From Streptomyces canus (GTDB lineage Bacteria; Actinomycetota; Actinomycetes; Streptomycetales; Streptomycetaceae), in NCBI RefSeq assembly GCF_001514145.1, contig NZ_KQ948661.1:558001-622000 (forward strand): a stretch of 64,000 nucleotides of DNA, written 5' to 3'. The notes below the pieces were generated by a model, which was given only the letters and a program-made list of their open reading frames with translations, did not search any database and had not been told where the DNA came from. Of this stretch, positions 1 through 9,352 are shown piece after piece. Both the position numbers and the translations under genes were made by a program. Within the stretch, counting starts at the first letter, position 1. Each line of letters starts with the position of its first letter.

Positions 1-1602
1 CTGCGGCATCAGACGTCCGTCGGGGGCACGTGCGGCCGCTGGTCGGCCACCGCCGCGGTCCTCGACCCAGAACTCCTCACGGAAGGCCGAGCGCAGCTCG
101 CCGGCCCACTGCCGCAGCGCCGCCCCGCCAGGTCTGTCGAACGCGTCGAGCAGATCGGCACCGAGGACGGCCGCGCGATGCGCATGCGCTTGGGTCTCGC
201 AACGGACGGGGCCGCCGGGCTGTGGGTCGCACAGATACGTCCCCTCCCCCACGGCCACCCGCAGCCAGTCCAGACATCGCTCGGCTGCCGGGAGCAGTTC
301 TTCTGTCTCCTGTGGGGAGAGCCCCCACCGGGAGGCCTCCGCGAGGAGGGTGGGGAAGAGCAGGGTGGCCTCGGTGCCCGTACAACCGGCCGGAAGATGT
401 GCGCCCGCGTCCCGGCGCGGCCCGGGGATCATGCCGGACTGCGCCGTCTGCCCCCGGAGTTGGGTGCGTGCGAGGGTGCGCAGGGTCCCGGCGGCGAGCC
501 GCGTGCCGAGCGGCAGTGCCATACGGGCTGCGACGAGCGCATCGGCCGGGGCCAGGCCGCAGCGCCAGGGGGCGCCGGCCGCGAGGTGGGTGTCGGTGGG
601 GTGTTCCGGGTCGCGCACCAGCAAGGACTGCAGATCGTCAATGCTCGTGTCCAGGAGCGGCCGGATCGTGGGGTGGTCTCCCGTCGCGCGGGCGGAAGCC
701 AGGGGGCTGGTAGCCGCGCGCCCCACGGCCCGGACGGGGCCCGCCCCGTCCAGGCGTACCCGCAACTCGAGGCCGGCCGTGCCTCCGGGGGGCAGGTCGA
801 ACTCCCAGCGCAAGAGGCCTGCCGACGCCAGCGCGTCAGAGGGCGGTGGGTCGGCCGTGACCGACGCCCCGCCGGCGGCGCAGGACCAGCGCAAGCCGGA
901 GTCGTGGACGCTCGCGGGCAGTTCGGGTCCCGCTCGGCCGGACGCGATCGCGCCCAGGTCCGCCAGATCCGTACCGAGTGCCACCTCCACCGGCAGGCGC
1001 AGAGGGCGGACGGCGGCGCTGTGCAGCGTGATGCGCTCCGTCCCGTCCGCGTGGCGTGTGCGTTCGACGACGACGTCCGGGTCCGGGCCTCCGCCCGGGG
1101 AGACACGAGCGGTGGCCACGAAGCGTGCGCGATCCGCCGCGGTCGTCCGCGCCTGGACCGGGAGAGGCTCATGGCCGGCGATACGGATCTGGCACCGGGA
1201 GAGCGCGCGTCGGCCCGCGCGGTAGAAGCCTTCCAGCCCGTGACCGTTCAACTGCCCTTGATCCGTCGAGATGGCGAGGCCCGGAAGCGCCACGCAGATG
1301 ATGACCGAGTGCGCCGGGGGAAGTTCAGCTGGGCCGCGGCGGCCCGAAGGGTGGTGCTGCGGCGGCCAGGACGGCGCGGGTGAGGACGGGCGAGAGGGAC
1401 GACTCGGGGTCGGAGGCGGTGCCCAGTCCTGCCCCGCCGGTGTTGACGGGTGCCACGCAGGCGCCACAGACGGCGACCGGTCCGGGTCCCGTGACAGCGA
1501 GGAACCGGTGTCCTCGTGGTCCTCGTCCGGACTCGGGTTCCAGCGCTGCTCGACCGCCTCCGAGGTGCGCTGAGTGCCGCTGCGGAACCTCGGCTCGGAC
1601 AT
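1..1602 (-). CDS. Glycogen debranching N-terminal domain family protein (5' part, leaves window)
   Basis: Reading the minus strand from an ATG at 1602 gives 534 open codons to the window edge, so the C-terminus is missing. The first ~95 residues are Ser/Pro/Arg-rich and low complexity. A recognisable core follows, with VALPGLAIS, GLEGFYRAGRR and LSRCQIR near residues 100-130, as in the N-terminal beta domain of actinobacterial amylo-alpha-1,6-glucosidase / glycogen-debranching-like proteins. Further on, RDPEHPTD, GAPWRCGLAPADAL and QAHAHRAAVLG match the alpha/alpha toroid part. The expected role is glucan or oligosaccharide debranching, but many family members are uncharacterised and the catalytic end lies outside the window. 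No strong ribosome binding site is visible at 1602; an internal GTG after the Pro-rich tail could be the real start. The next gene upstream on the same strand ends 353 bases away. Confidence 0.7.
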   Translation of the reverse strand, partial: MSEPRFRSGTQRTSEAVEQRWNPSPDEDHEDTGSSLSRDPDRSPSVAPAWHPSTPAGQDWAPPPTPSRPSRPSSPAPSWPPQHHPSGRRGPAELPPAHSVIICVALPGLAISTDQGQLNGHGLEGFYRAGRRALSRCQIRIAGHEPLPVQARTTAADRARFVATARVSPGGGPDPDVVVERTRHADGTERITLHSAAVRPLRLPVEVALGTDLADLGAIASGRAGPELPASVHDSGLRWSCAAGGASVTADPPPSDALASAGLLRWEFDLPPGGTAGLELRVRLDGAGPVRAVGRAATSPLASARATGDHPTIRPLLDTSIDDLQSLLVRDPEHPTDTHLAAGAPWRCGLAPADALVAARMALPLGTRLAAGTLRTLARTQLRGQTAQSGMIPGPRRDAGAHLPAGCTGTEATLLFPTLLAEASRWGLSPQETEELLPAAERCLDWLRVAVGEGTYLCDPQPGGPVRCETQAHAHRAAVLGADLLDAFDRPGGAALRQWAGELRSAFREEFWVEDRGGGRPAAARAPDGRLMPQ

Positions 1603-1883
1603 GTCGGTGGCCGCGGCTCGCGGCGGCGGACCGGTGTTTGCATTCCCTGACGTCGTCGGCGCGCCGAGGGCCGAACGGCCGTCGTCGGTGGAGGGCGGAG
1701 TCGGCTGATGCAAGGGGCGCTTCCTCTGCACTCTGCGCGGCTCGGGCGTGTTCGGCGCCCGGTGCGTGGCTCCTGCAGGACATGGGTGCTGCGGCGATAC
1801 GGCCCGATCGGACGTTCCGCCACTCAGGTGAACGGGACAGGGCTGTTCGGGGTCACGCCCACGGGCACGGAAGCCGACCGAAT

Positions 1884-1906
1884 GGTGGCGGCCCGGAGCC
1901 GCCACC
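1884..1906 (-). terminator. Hairpin downstream of the DUF4192 gene
   Basis: A perfect 9-bp inverted repeat, GGTGGCGGC / GCCGCCACC, has a 5-base loop and lies about 50 bases past the stop codon of the DUF4192 gene. There is no T tract, which is common for streptomycete terminators. The remainder of the 1603-1955 gap shows no gene, repeat or clear promoter. Confidence 0.45.
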
Positions 1907-1955
1907 CGGCGGCACAGACGGGACCACCCGCGCGCGACACACTTCCAGCGGTCGC

Positions 1956-3659
1956 TCATCCCTCCTCCTCGGCGGCACCCCCGGGGCGTGTGCCCTCGGG
2001 TCGGCGCATGTCGGCCTTGCCCGTGGTGCGGCGGACGGCACCGGGACGCGTCCCGCGGGCCGGTCGAGAGCGCGGGCGGGATTCCTCCGCGCCGGGCTCT
2101 CGTCCCTCAGCTTCCGGGGCGTGCGGACGGGCATCGAGGCGAGTGCCGGGACGCACACGCTTACGTCGGCGGGAGGCCGTGGCGGGTGGTGGCGCCGGCA
2201 GAAAGCGGTCGGAACCGGACGGGCACGGAGGCGGCGATTCTTCGGCACGGGACGGGCCCGCCGATGGCATGGCGTTGCGCTTGCCGGGCACAGGCTTGGC
2301 GCCCATGAACTCGTCGGAACCAGGCAGGGTTGCCGCCTGTCCAGGCACCGGCGTGTTAGGCCGCACCAGGTCATGGGTCGTCCTCACATCGTCCACATCG
2401 GCGGACGGAGCGATCTCCGCCCGCGCGCGTGCCTCGCGCCCCTCGCGTTCCGCGCGCAGGCAGCGGCGAATGGACTCCGGGTCCAGTCCCTCGTTGCAGG
2501 CTTGGTGCAGGAGCCGGGCGAAGACGTAGCCGGGGTCCGCACCCAGGGCCATGGCCAGCGCTTCCCTGGCCTCGATCTCGTCGCCTGCGGCCCACGCGAC
2601 CCATCCGGCGAGGGTGAGCGGCGCCGCAGCATGCTCGCCGTAGGGGCCGACGCACCGGCGCGCCAATGCGCGCCACAGGCGCAGTGCCGGTCCGGCCTCC
2701 TCGGTCTCCATCCACTCGGCCGCGCGGTCCCGGGTCGTGCGGTCCTGCAGGCCGAGGATGAGTTCCGCCGCTTCTTCGTGCCCCAGCAGTTCGTCGTCTC
2801 GCAGGTCGGCCTGGAGCGCTCCCGCCACGGGCGCTGCCTCGGTGAAGCGTGCCATGGTGCGCCTGGCCAGGCGCACCGTCTCCTCGGCCACCTCCGCGCG
2901 GCCCGTCAGGTCGAGCATCCTGGGGACCAGGGCCATGCCTGCGGTGTCCAGAGCGACTTCCTGTTCCAGCGCGGCCGCGGTCTCCCAGGGCTGCAGCCGA
3001 GCCCGCAACTCGCGCAGTGTGCCGCGCACCTGTAGTCCCGCGTACGTGGCCGCCGCGGCAAGCACCGAGGTGCCGGGCAGACCCATCGGAAGCCCCTCCA
3101 CGGGGCAGCATTGCTCGCTCGGGCAGCAGTACGACCAGTAGCGGCCGCCAGAGATGCACAACGCCTCGATCACAGGAACGTCGAGCCGGCCGCACTCCGT
3201 GCGCAGCAGGGCGGCGAGCGGGGCGAGCCGCTCCGTGATCTGCCTGCCGGTCTCACCGGCCGAAGGTTCCTGGCAGAGGTAGGCGACCATCTGCTCGGGG
3301 CGGGCGCCCCGGCGCTGGCTGCCGGTGATCAGTCCGTGGGCCAACTGCCGGGCCACGGCCGCCCAGTCCTCCTTGTTTGCGGGAATGCCGAGCCGGGCTC
3401 GCCCGCCGAACCGGCCGCGGCCGCCCCGGTCGTGCAGGGCGACCAGAACGATGCTGTCCTCGGGCCGGTACCCGAGCAGGTAGGGCAGGGCGTCGGCCAG
3501 CTCGCCCGGGGTCCGCAGGGTGACCTGGTGTTCGGCGCCATGTGCGTCGAATCCGACGCTGTCGCCGATGCCCGAGTCGTCGTTGTTGCGTCCGTCGCTG
3601 TCCCGTCCGCCGTCATTGCCGTTTGCAGCAGCTCCGGTGGTTTCGCTGTGATTCGTCAT
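1956..3659 (-). CDS. DUF4192 domain-containing protein with long low-complexity tail
   Basis: This 567-residue protein has an N-terminal Asn/Asp/Gly-rich stretch (residues 1-45) and then a body typical of actinobacterial DUF4192 proteins: TPGELADALPYLLGYRPED near residue 50, DSIVLVALHDRGG, and RYWSYCCPSEQCCPVEG near residue 170 with a dense cysteine cluster. The body ends near residue 390 and is followed by ~175 residues rich in Arg, Pro, Glu and Ser that look disordered. The function of DUF4192 is unknown. It is transcribed divergently from the RecQ-like helicase across a 140-base gap, so the two may share a regulatory region, which hints at a nucleic-acid role but proves nothing. The tail is longer than I would expect for the family and may be strain-specific. 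Confidence 0.8.
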   Translation of the reverse strand: MTNHSETTGAAANGNDGGRDSDGRNNDDSGIGDSVGFDAHGAEHQVTLRTPGELADALPYLLGYRPEDSIVLVALHDRGGRGRFGGRARLGIPANKEDWAAVARQLAHGLITGSQRRGARPEQMVAYLCQEPSAGETGRQITERLAPLAALLRTECGRLDVPVIEALCISGGRYWSYCCPSEQCCPVEGLPMGLPGTSVLAAAATYAGLQVRGTLRELRARLQPWETAAALEQEVALDTAGMALVPRMLDLTGRAEVAEETVRLARRTMARFTEAAPVAGALQADLRDDELLGHEEAAELILGLQDRTTRDRAAEWMETEEAGPALRLWRALARRCVGPYGEHAAAPLTLAGWVAWAAGDEIEAREALAMALGADPGYVFARLLHQACNEGLDPESIRRCLRAEREGREARARAEIAPSADVDDVRTTHDLVRPNTPVPGQAATLPGSDEFMGAKPVPGKRNAMPSAGPSRAEESPPPCPSGSDRFLPAPPPATASRRRKRVRPGTRLDARPHAPEAEGREPGAEESRPRSRPARGTRPGAVRRTTGKADMRRPEGTRPGGAAEEEG

Positions 3660-3799
3660 GCGCAGACGATCTCGCGGATCGCTACGTTCCGTTTGACCCT
3701 GTGGATAAGTCCGATCAGGGCCACGACAAAGCCATTCCGTCGTCCACAGCCCGGCCGCCGCGAGGCTCCCCTGTCGGAGGCGTCCTGTTGTATGGAGGC

Positions 3800-5971
3800 A
3801 TGACGCACACGAGCAAGACGGAGTTGCGCGAGGCTGCCGACGGGATCCTCGTCCGGCTCGTCGGGGACGGCACCGGATCGGCGCGCCTGCGCGAGGACCA
3901 GTGGCGGGCGATCGAGGCGCTGGTCGCCGACAAGCGCCGGGCCCTGGTCGTGCAGCGCACGGGGTGGGGCAAGTCCGCGGTGTATTTCGTGGCGACGGCC
4001 CTGCTGCGCGAGCGCGGTGCCGGGCCGACCGTGATCGTCTCTCCGCTTCTCGCGCTCATGCGCAACCAGGTCGAGGCCGCCGCCCGAGCCGGCATCCACG
4101 CCCGGACCATCAACTCCTCCAACCCCGAGGAGTGGGAGACCATCCGCGCCGAGGTCGCCGCGGGCACCGTGGACGTGCTGCTCGTGAGCCCCGAGCGGCT
4201 CAACAACCCGGACTTCCGCGACAACGTCCTGCCGGAACTGTCTGCCGCCACCGGCCTTCTCGTCGTCGACGAGGCGCACTGCATCTCCGACTGGGGCCAT
4301 GACTTCCGCCCCGACTACCGCCGTCTGCGCACCATGCTCGCCGATCTGCCTCCCGGGGTGCCGGTGCTGGCCACCACCGCCACGGCCAATGCCAGGGTCA
4401 CCGCCGACGTGGCGGAGCAGTTGGGCACCGGCACCGGCTCGGACGCACTGGTCCTGCGTGGCCCGCTCGACCGCGAGAGCCTCAGCCTGGGCGTGCTCCA
4501 GCTCCCCGACGCCGCCCACCGGCTGGCCTGGCTCGCCGATCACCTCAACGACCTGCCGGGTTCCGGGATCATCTACACGCTGACGGTCGCCGCCGCTGAG
4601 GAGATCACCGCCTTCCTGCGGCAATGTGGGCACACCGTCGCCTCGTACACGGGAAAGACGGAGAACGCCGAACGCCAGCAGGCCGAGGAAGCCCTCCTCG
4701 CGAACAAGGTCAAGGCTCTGGTGGCCACCTCCGCGCTCGGCATGGGGTTCGACAAACCCGACCTCGGCTTCGTCGTCCACGTCGGTTCGCCGTCCTCCCC
4801 CATCGCCTACTACCAGCAGGTCGGTCGCGCAGGACGCGGCGTCGAGCACGCCGAGGTGCTGCTCCTGCCCGGCCGCGAGGACGAGGCGATCTGGTCCTAC
4901 TTCGCCTCCGTCGCCTTCCCGCCCGAAGAATCCGTACGGCGCACCCTCGACGCCCTCGCCCGAGCGGACCGGCCGCTGTCACTGCCCGCGCTCGAACCGC
5001 TGGTGGAGCTCAACCGCACCCGCTTGGAGATCATGCTCAAGGTGCTGGACGTGGACGGTGCGGTCCACCGGGTCAAGGGCGGCTGGATCGCCACCGGAGC
5101 GCCCTGGTCGTACGACACCGAGCGCTACGCCTGGGTCGCCAAGCAGCGCGCCACCGAGCAGCAGGCGATGCGCGACTACGCCACCACCACGGGCTGTCGT
5201 ATGGAGTTCCTGAGGCGGCAACTGGACGACGAGCAGGCGGCCTCCTGCGGCCGCTGCGACAACTGCGCCGGACCCCGCTTCACCGCCGACATCTCCTCGG
5301 CCGCCCTGGACACCGCGGGCGGCTCGCTTGCGCGCGCCGGTGTCGTGGTGGAGCCCCGCAAAATGTGGCCCACAGGCCTCCCGGCCATCGGCGTCGACCT
5401 CAAGGGCCGTATTCCGCCGGGCGAACAGGCCTTGCCGGGCCGGGCGCTCGGGCGGATGTCGGACATCGGCTGGGGCAACCGTCTCCGCCCGCTGCTCGCG
5501 CCCCGGACTCCGGACGCTCCCGCCCCCGACGACGTGGCGAACGCCGTCGTGACCGTGCTGGCCGACTGGGCCAAGTCGCCCGACGGTTGGGCGTCCGGCG
5601 CCCCGGACGCACCGGCCCGCCCTGTCGGGGTGGTCACCGTTCCCTCGCGCAGCCGGCCCCAGTTGGTCACATCCCTCGGGAGCCGTATCTCCGCCGTCGG
5701 CCGCATTCCGTTCCTGGGATCCCTCGCATACACGGATCACTCCGACGACCTCGTGCTGCCGCGCTCGAACAGCGCCCAGCGCCTGCGGGCCCTGTACGGA
5801 GCGCTCACCGTGCCTCCGCCCCTGCGAGAGGCGCTGCAGGCAGCCGGGGGCCCCGTCCTGCTCGTCGACGACATGACCGAGACCGGCTGGACCCTCGCGG
5901 TCGCCGCCAGGCTGCTGGTGCGGTCGGGCGCCCAGGGAGTGTTGCCTCTGGTATTGGCCGTCCGCGGCTGA
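3800..5971 (+). CDS. RecQ-family ATP-dependent DNA helicase with C-terminal phosphoribosyltransferase-like domain
   Basis: This 723-residue 3'-5' helicase has a Walker A-like QRTGWGKSAVYF near residue 54, DEAHCISDWGHDFRPDYRR near 157 (DEAH box plus the RecQ aromatic-rich loop), GMGFDKPD, and YYQQVGRAGRG near 337 (motif VI). A zinc-binding segment with the pattern C-x2-C-x2-C (SCGRCDNC) is near residue 482. The last ~150 residues contain GPVLLVDDMTETGWTLAV, which resembles the PRPP-binding loop of type I phosphoribosyltransferases (ComF-like), so this is a helicase-PRTase-like fusion. ATG 3800 has its GGAGG only one base upstream. An in-frame TTG at 3788 has GGAGG at 3776-3780 with a 7-base spacer and may be the true start, adding four residues. 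Predicted role: unwinding of repair or recombination intermediates; the tail's role is unknown. Confidence 0.85.
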   Translation: MTHTSKTELREAADGILVRLVGDGTGSARLREDQWRAIEALVADKRRALVVQRTGWGKSAVYFVATALLRERGAGPTVIVSPLLALMRNQVEAAARAGIHARTINSSNPEEWETIRAEVAAGTVDVLLVSPERLNNPDFRDNVLPELSAATGLLVVDEAHCISDWGHDFRPDYRRLRTMLADLPPGVPVLATTATANARVTADVAEQLGTGTGSDALVLRGPLDRESLSLGVLQLPDAAHRLAWLADHLNDLPGSGIIYTLTVAAAEEITAFLRQCGHTVASYTGKTENAERQQAEEALLANKVKALVATSALGMGFDKPDLGFVVHVGSPSSPIAYYQQVGRAGRGVEHAEVLLLPGREDEAIWSYFASVAFPPEESVRRTLDALARADRPLSLPALEPLVELNRTRLEIMLKVLDVDGAVHRVKGGWIATGAPWSYDTERYAWVAKQRATEQQAMRDYATTTGCRMEFLRRQLDDEQAASCGRCDNCAGPRFTADISSAALDTAGGSLARAGVVVEPRKMWPTGLPAIGVDLKGRIPPGEQALPGRALGRMSDIGWGNRLRPLLAPRTPDAPAPDDVANAVVTVLADWAKSPDGWASGAPDAPARPVGVVTVPSRSRPQLVTSLGSRISAVGRIPFLGSLAYTDHSDDLVLPRSNSAQRLRALYGALTVPPPLREALQAAGGPVLLVDDMTETGWTLAVAARLLVRSGAQGVLPLVLAVRG

Positions 5972-6262
5972 GCAGACACCGGAGGCGACAGCGCCACGCG
6001 CGCGTACCGATGCGGGCCTCGAGCGGCTGGGCTCGGAGGTCCCTGGCATCGCCGGTAAAACACTGGGTAGGGATATAAGCCACCAACCGTCAGATTCGGG
6101 TCGGCGGACCCAATTGCTCGTTGCCGCAACCAAGTTCGACAGGAAGAATTGAGGTCCGCTCCCCGCACGGCTCCTCCGTTGACCGGTAGGGCACTGCTGC
6201 GGTGCGCGCTCCCCCGAATCCGACCCCGCCCGCCGTATGGGCGCGTAGCCGAAGGGAGGACC

Positions 6263-6895
6263 GTGACCTTCGGATTCGCTCCGTCCTCCGCGGCGTCCAC
6301 GTCGTCAGCCGACTTGTCCGCCGCATCCGCCAACCCTATGGCCCGTCTGCTCGAACCCGCCGAGTGGGCCGAGGCCGGCATCCCGCTGCTGCGCAATCCA
6401 CGCGAGGTTGTCAGCGGGCTGCACTCCCGGCACCGTCCCAAACCGGCGACCGCGATCGTGGCGGTCCTCGACCCGGACGAACGCCTGCGGGCGAGCGCCT
6501 CGTTCACGCGCCGTCCGGCACCGGCCGATGGCTGGATGTTCCGGAACACGCTGCTTGCCCAGCTGCGCCGGGTGATCCCGCACGACCTGCGGCGCCGCAC
6601 CCCCGTGCGCACCGCTGTCCTGCTCTACTGCCGTGAGGGCGACGCGCGTTGGACGGAGGAGGACGGCGCGTGGATGTGGGGCCTGCGTGACGCCTGCACT
6701 CTGCACGGGCTGCGCTGCGGGGCGTACATCACGCTGACGCGCGACGGCTGGCAGGTGCTCGGCGAAGGACGCGGCGGACGCCGACCGAACGCGGACTCCA
6801 CGCCGGAGCCGTTCGCCACGTCCGAGTCGCCGCCGCTGCTGCCACGCACCGGCGGCGCCGCCTCGGAGGTCCTGCGCCGCGTGGCGGCTCGCTGA
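6263..6895 (+). CDS. Conserved hypothetical protein
   Basis: I do not recognise this 210-residue protein. A GTG at 6263 is preceded by GGGAGGACC, an ideal ribosome binding site, and is preferred over upstream in-frame starts that would add an Arg-rich leader. The first ~25 residues are Ser/Ala-rich. A compact middle region follows, with MARLLEPAEWAEAGIPLL, then alternating beta/alpha stretches ending in GLRDACTLHGLRCGAYITL (residues ~135-165). The C-terminal 40 residues are Gly/Pro/Ser-rich. There is no signal peptide or membrane segment. Codon use is typical of the host. It lies downstream of the RecQ-like gene in the same direction, but a 291-base gap argues for its own promoter. Two hairpins follow it. 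Confidence 0.65.
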   Translation: MTFGFAPSSAASTSSADLSAASANPMARLLEPAEWAEAGIPLLRNPREVVSGLHSRHRPKPATAIVAVLDPDERLRASASFTRRPAPADGWMFRNTLLAQLRRVIPHDLRRRTPVRTAVLLYCREGDARWTEEDGAWMWGLRDACTLHGLRCGAYITLTRDGWQVLGEGRGGRRPNADSTPEPFATSESPPLLPRTGGAASEVLRRVAAR

Positions 6896-6930
6896 GGGCT
6901 GAGCGCAGGGACTGGCCCGCTCGCCGTTCT

Positions 6931-6955
6931 GGCCGTACGTCCCGGAGGTACGGCC
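6931..6955 (+). terminator. Hairpin after the hypothetical gene
   Basis: A perfect 8-bp stem, GGCCGTAC / GTACGGCC, has a 9-base loop and begins about 35 bases past the stop codon of the preceding gene. Confidence 0.45.
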
Positions 6956-7059
6956 CACGACGTTCATGGCGCACCGGTCAGGCGTTCCGGCACCGGCATG
7001 GCCCGGTTCGCGACAAGGTCTACCGCTCGGACGGGTGCATGCCTAAGGGCTCACTGTGC

Positions 7060-7086
7060 AGGTGCCGCGCAAGCGGCACCTTTTCT
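7060..7086 (+). terminator. Strong intrinsic terminator
   Basis: A perfect 9-bp stem, AGGTGCCGC / GCGGCACCT, encloses a GCAA tetraloop and is followed directly by TTTCT on the plus strand. It is the most canonical rho-independent terminator in the window. It ends transcription coming from the left, between two convergent genes. The reverse strand lacks a T tract. Confidence 0.8.
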
Positions 7087-7121
7087 CACCCCGGCGTCCC
7101 TCCGGACGTACCGGGACCGGC

Positions 7122-7781
7122 TCAGACGCCGGCGCCCAGTACCGAGTTGATCTGCTGCGGGTCGCCGCAGACGATCAGCAGGGCGCCGGCCCGGGCGTGG
7201 GCCAGAGGCAGGGCCTCGGCGACAGCGGCGGTGGAACCGCCGTTGACGGCGACCACGACCACCGGACGGGACCCGGCACGCGAGACCGCTGTGGCGTCCG
7301 CGTAGAACACGTCGTCACCGGCGTCGTGCTGCGCCCAGTAGGCGGCTTCACCGAAAGACAGCTCGTGGGCGGCCCACGGATGGTGTTCGCCAGTGGTGAT
7401 CACCAGCACTTCACCGGGGGCGCGGCCCGACTCCAGCAGGAGGTCCACGGCTTCCTCGGCAGCGTCGAGCGCACCGGCGGCCGAGGCCGGGATGAGCTGG
7501 ATCTGCGGGGCGGCCGAAGCTGAAGCCGGGGCTGGAGTCGCGGCGGCAGTGGCAGGGACAGCGGGGCCCGGCACTCCGGGCTTGGCCACGGCGACGTCGT
7601 GCGGTGTCCGCTGCACCGGCGGCGCGGGCCGCAGCGGGCCGGGGCGACCGGGGCGCGGCGGAGCCGCGGGGCGTGGACCGGGTACGGGACGAGGGGTCGG
7701 CGCGGTGCGGCCGCTGGCCGGAGTGGCGCGGGGACCCTGGGCACTCTCGTGAATCTGAGGCTCCTCGGGAATGAGAGGCAT
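7122..7781 (-). CDS. Hypothetical protein, Pro/Ala-rich N-terminus with conserved C-terminal domain
   Basis: This 219-residue protein is not recognised. Residues ~15-100 are dominated by Pro, Arg and Ala and look disordered. Residues ~100-219 form a plausible globular domain: AAEEAVDLLLESG, GEVLVITTGEHHPWAAHE, an acidic AQHDAGDDVFYADA, and a final ALLIVCGDPQQINSVLGAG. The last motif recalls helicase or nucleotide-binding phrases (GDPQQ), but no Walker A is present, so this is not evidence of ATPase activity. The ATG at 7781 starts at the residue where the compositional bias changes; upstream in-frame starts would run into rnhB. It lies 68 bases downstream of rnhB on the same strand and is probably cotranscribed with it. 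Confidence 0.6.
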   Translation of the reverse strand: MPLIPEEPQIHESAQGPRATPASGRTAPTPRPVPGPRPAAPPRPGRPGPLRPAPPVQRTPHDVAVAKPGVPGPAVPATAAATPAPASASAAPQIQLIPASAAGALDAAEEAVDLLLESGRAPGEVLVITTGEHHPWAAHELSFGEAAYWAQHDAGDDVFYADATAVSRAGSRPVVVVAVNGGSTAAVAEALPLAHARAGALLIVCGDPQQINSVLGAGV

Positions 7782-7849
7782 GGGCTGATGTTTATCAAAC
7801 GTTGGTGCGGCTCGCGTCAGCGGGTGGCACATCAGTGCGAGCGGAATCG

Positions 7850-8551
7850 TCAGAAGTCGAAGCCGAGCTGGCCCTCGATCTCCGGAACGCTTCCATCCGC
7901 CCAGGTGCGGGCCTTCTTGAGGTGCCGCCACTGAGGCAGCGCATCAAGATACGCCCACGACAACCGGTGGTACGGGGTGGGGCCCCGAACCTCCAGCGCG
8001 GCCTTGTGTACGGGCGACGGATACCCGGCGTTGGCCGCGAAACCGAAGTCTGCATGGTCGATACCCAGTTCGGCCATCATTTTGTCGCGCTGAACCTTGG
8101 CGATCACCGAGGCCGCCGCGACCGCCACACAGGATTGGTCGCCCTTGATCACGGTCCGGACATTCCAGGGCGCTCCGAGATAGTTGTGCTTCCCGTCGAG
8201 GATCACCGCGTCCGGCCGGACCGGGAGTGCCTCCAGGGCGCGCACGGCGGCGATCCGCAGGGCGGCCGTCATCCCAAGGTCGTCGATCTCTTCGTGACTC
8301 GCGTGTCCCAGGGCGTACGACGTCACCCATGTCCGCAGTACCTCTGCGAGTTCGGTACGGCGTTTGACGCTGAGCAGCTTGGAGTCGGTGAGGCCTTGGG
8401 GCGGTCGACGCAGTCCGGTGACGGCCGCGCAGACGGTGACGGGGCCGGCCCAGGCACCTCGCCCCACTTCGTCGACACCGGCAATGATCTTCGCTCCGGT
8501 CGTGGCGCGAAGGGAGCGCTCGACGGTGTGAGTAGGTGGTTCGTACGGCAT
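7850..8551 (-). CDS. rnhB: Ribonuclease HII
   Basis: RNase HII (233 residues) cleaves the RNA strand of RNA-DNA hybrids and starts removal of single ribonucleotides misincorporated in DNA. The family core is clear: [15 protein letters not shown] near residue 24 carries the first two catalytic acids (DE) and the RG motif, LTDSKLLS holds the next conserved segment, and [13 protein letters not shown] near residue 150 is the usual [13 protein letters not shown] block. The length matches the family. The downstream unknown gene (stop at 7122) is probably in the same transcript. The start ATG at 8551 is taken because it is in register with a short N-terminal leader typical of Streptomyces RnhB. Confidence 0.95.
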   Translation of the reverse strand: MPYEPPTHTVERSLRATTGAKIIAGVDEVGRGAWAGPVTVCAAVTGLRRPPQGLTDSKLLSVKRRTELAEVLRTWVTSYALGHASHEEIDDLGMTAALRIAAVRALEALPVRPDAVILDGKHNYLGAPWNVRTVIKGDQSCVAVAAASVIAKVQRDKMMAELGIDHADFGFAANAGYPSPVHKAALEVRGPTPYHRLSWAYLDALPQWRHLKKARTWADGSVPEIEGQLGFDF

Positions 8552-8632
8552 GGCGCCCTTAGCCTACGCCGCCCGGATCACCCTGCGACACCCGGTTTCC
8601 CCTGACGGCGTCCGGACGTCCACGATCAGCGT

Positions 8633-9256
8633 TCACCGTCTGGTCGACCGCAGCAGCGGCAGCAGGAATTGGTCGATCATCTCTTCGACATCCCGGTCGC
8701 CCCATTCACTTCCGCGCATCTTGGAGCGATACATCATCATGGCGGGGATGGCATCGAAGACATAGTCGTTCGCCGCGTCAGGACGGACCTCACCCCGCTC
8801 TATTCCGCGGGTGATGATCTCGCGAAGCAGCCTGACACTCGGCTCCACGACCCCGTTGAAGATCACGGCATGGAAGCGTTCAGCCTGAGCCTGGTCGCAT
8901 TCGTGAATGACTGCGCGCAGCGCGAAGCCGGGCCGCGAGAACATCGCTTCGCGCGCCTGGCGGCACAGTTCGAGCAAGTCCTCGCGCACACCACCGAGGT
9001 CGGGCGCCTCTTCGAAACGTGGCAGTCCGGCCCGAAGGGCGTCTGCGACCAGGTCCTCCTTGGAGGGCCAGCGGCGATAGACCGCAGCCTTGCCGGTCTG
9101 GGCTCCGGCGGCGACACCTTCCATCGTGAGGCCGTTCCAGCCGACCGTACTGAGCTGCTCCAGCGCGGCGTCGAGGATCGCACGCTCCAGCACGGCGCCG
9201 CGCCGACGGAGGGAGGCCGCCTGAGCAGGGGCGGTCGTCCAGCGCGAGGTAACCAT
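8633..9256 (-). CDS. TetR-family transcriptional repressor of the adjacent efflux gene
   Basis: This 207-residue regulator has an N-terminal helix-turn-helix at residues ~15-65 (AILDAALEQLSTVGWNGLTM, then GVAAGAQTGKAAVYRRWPSK), the standard TetR_N signature. The C-terminal ligand domain is divergent and ends with PAMMMYRSKMRG and a helical tail. ATG 9256 is preceded by GGAG with an 8-base spacer and is better than the upstream in-frame start at 9337. It is transcribed divergently from an MFS drug-type exporter, and two near-identical 20-bp palindromes lie between them. The obvious inference is that it represses the exporter and itself until an effector binds. The ligand cannot be deduced from sequence. 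Confidence 0.9.
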   Translation of the reverse strand: MVTSRWTTAPAQAASLRRRGAVLERAILDAALEQLSTVGWNGLTMEGVAAGAQTGKAAVYRRWPSKEDLVADALRAGLPRFEEAPDLGGVREDLLELCRQAREAMFSRPGFALRAVIHECDQAQAERFHAVIFNGVVEPSVRLLREIITRGIERGEVRPDAANDYVFDAIPAMMMYRSKMRGSEWGDRDVEEMIDQFLLPLLRSTRR

Positions 9257-9352
9257 CTGAGTGACTCCAGCGAACAGGGAAGCGGGGATTCCGGGGAGGG
9301 ACGGGGCACCGCGCGGCGACACAGGGGGACACGCCACGCGCCAACAAACCTA

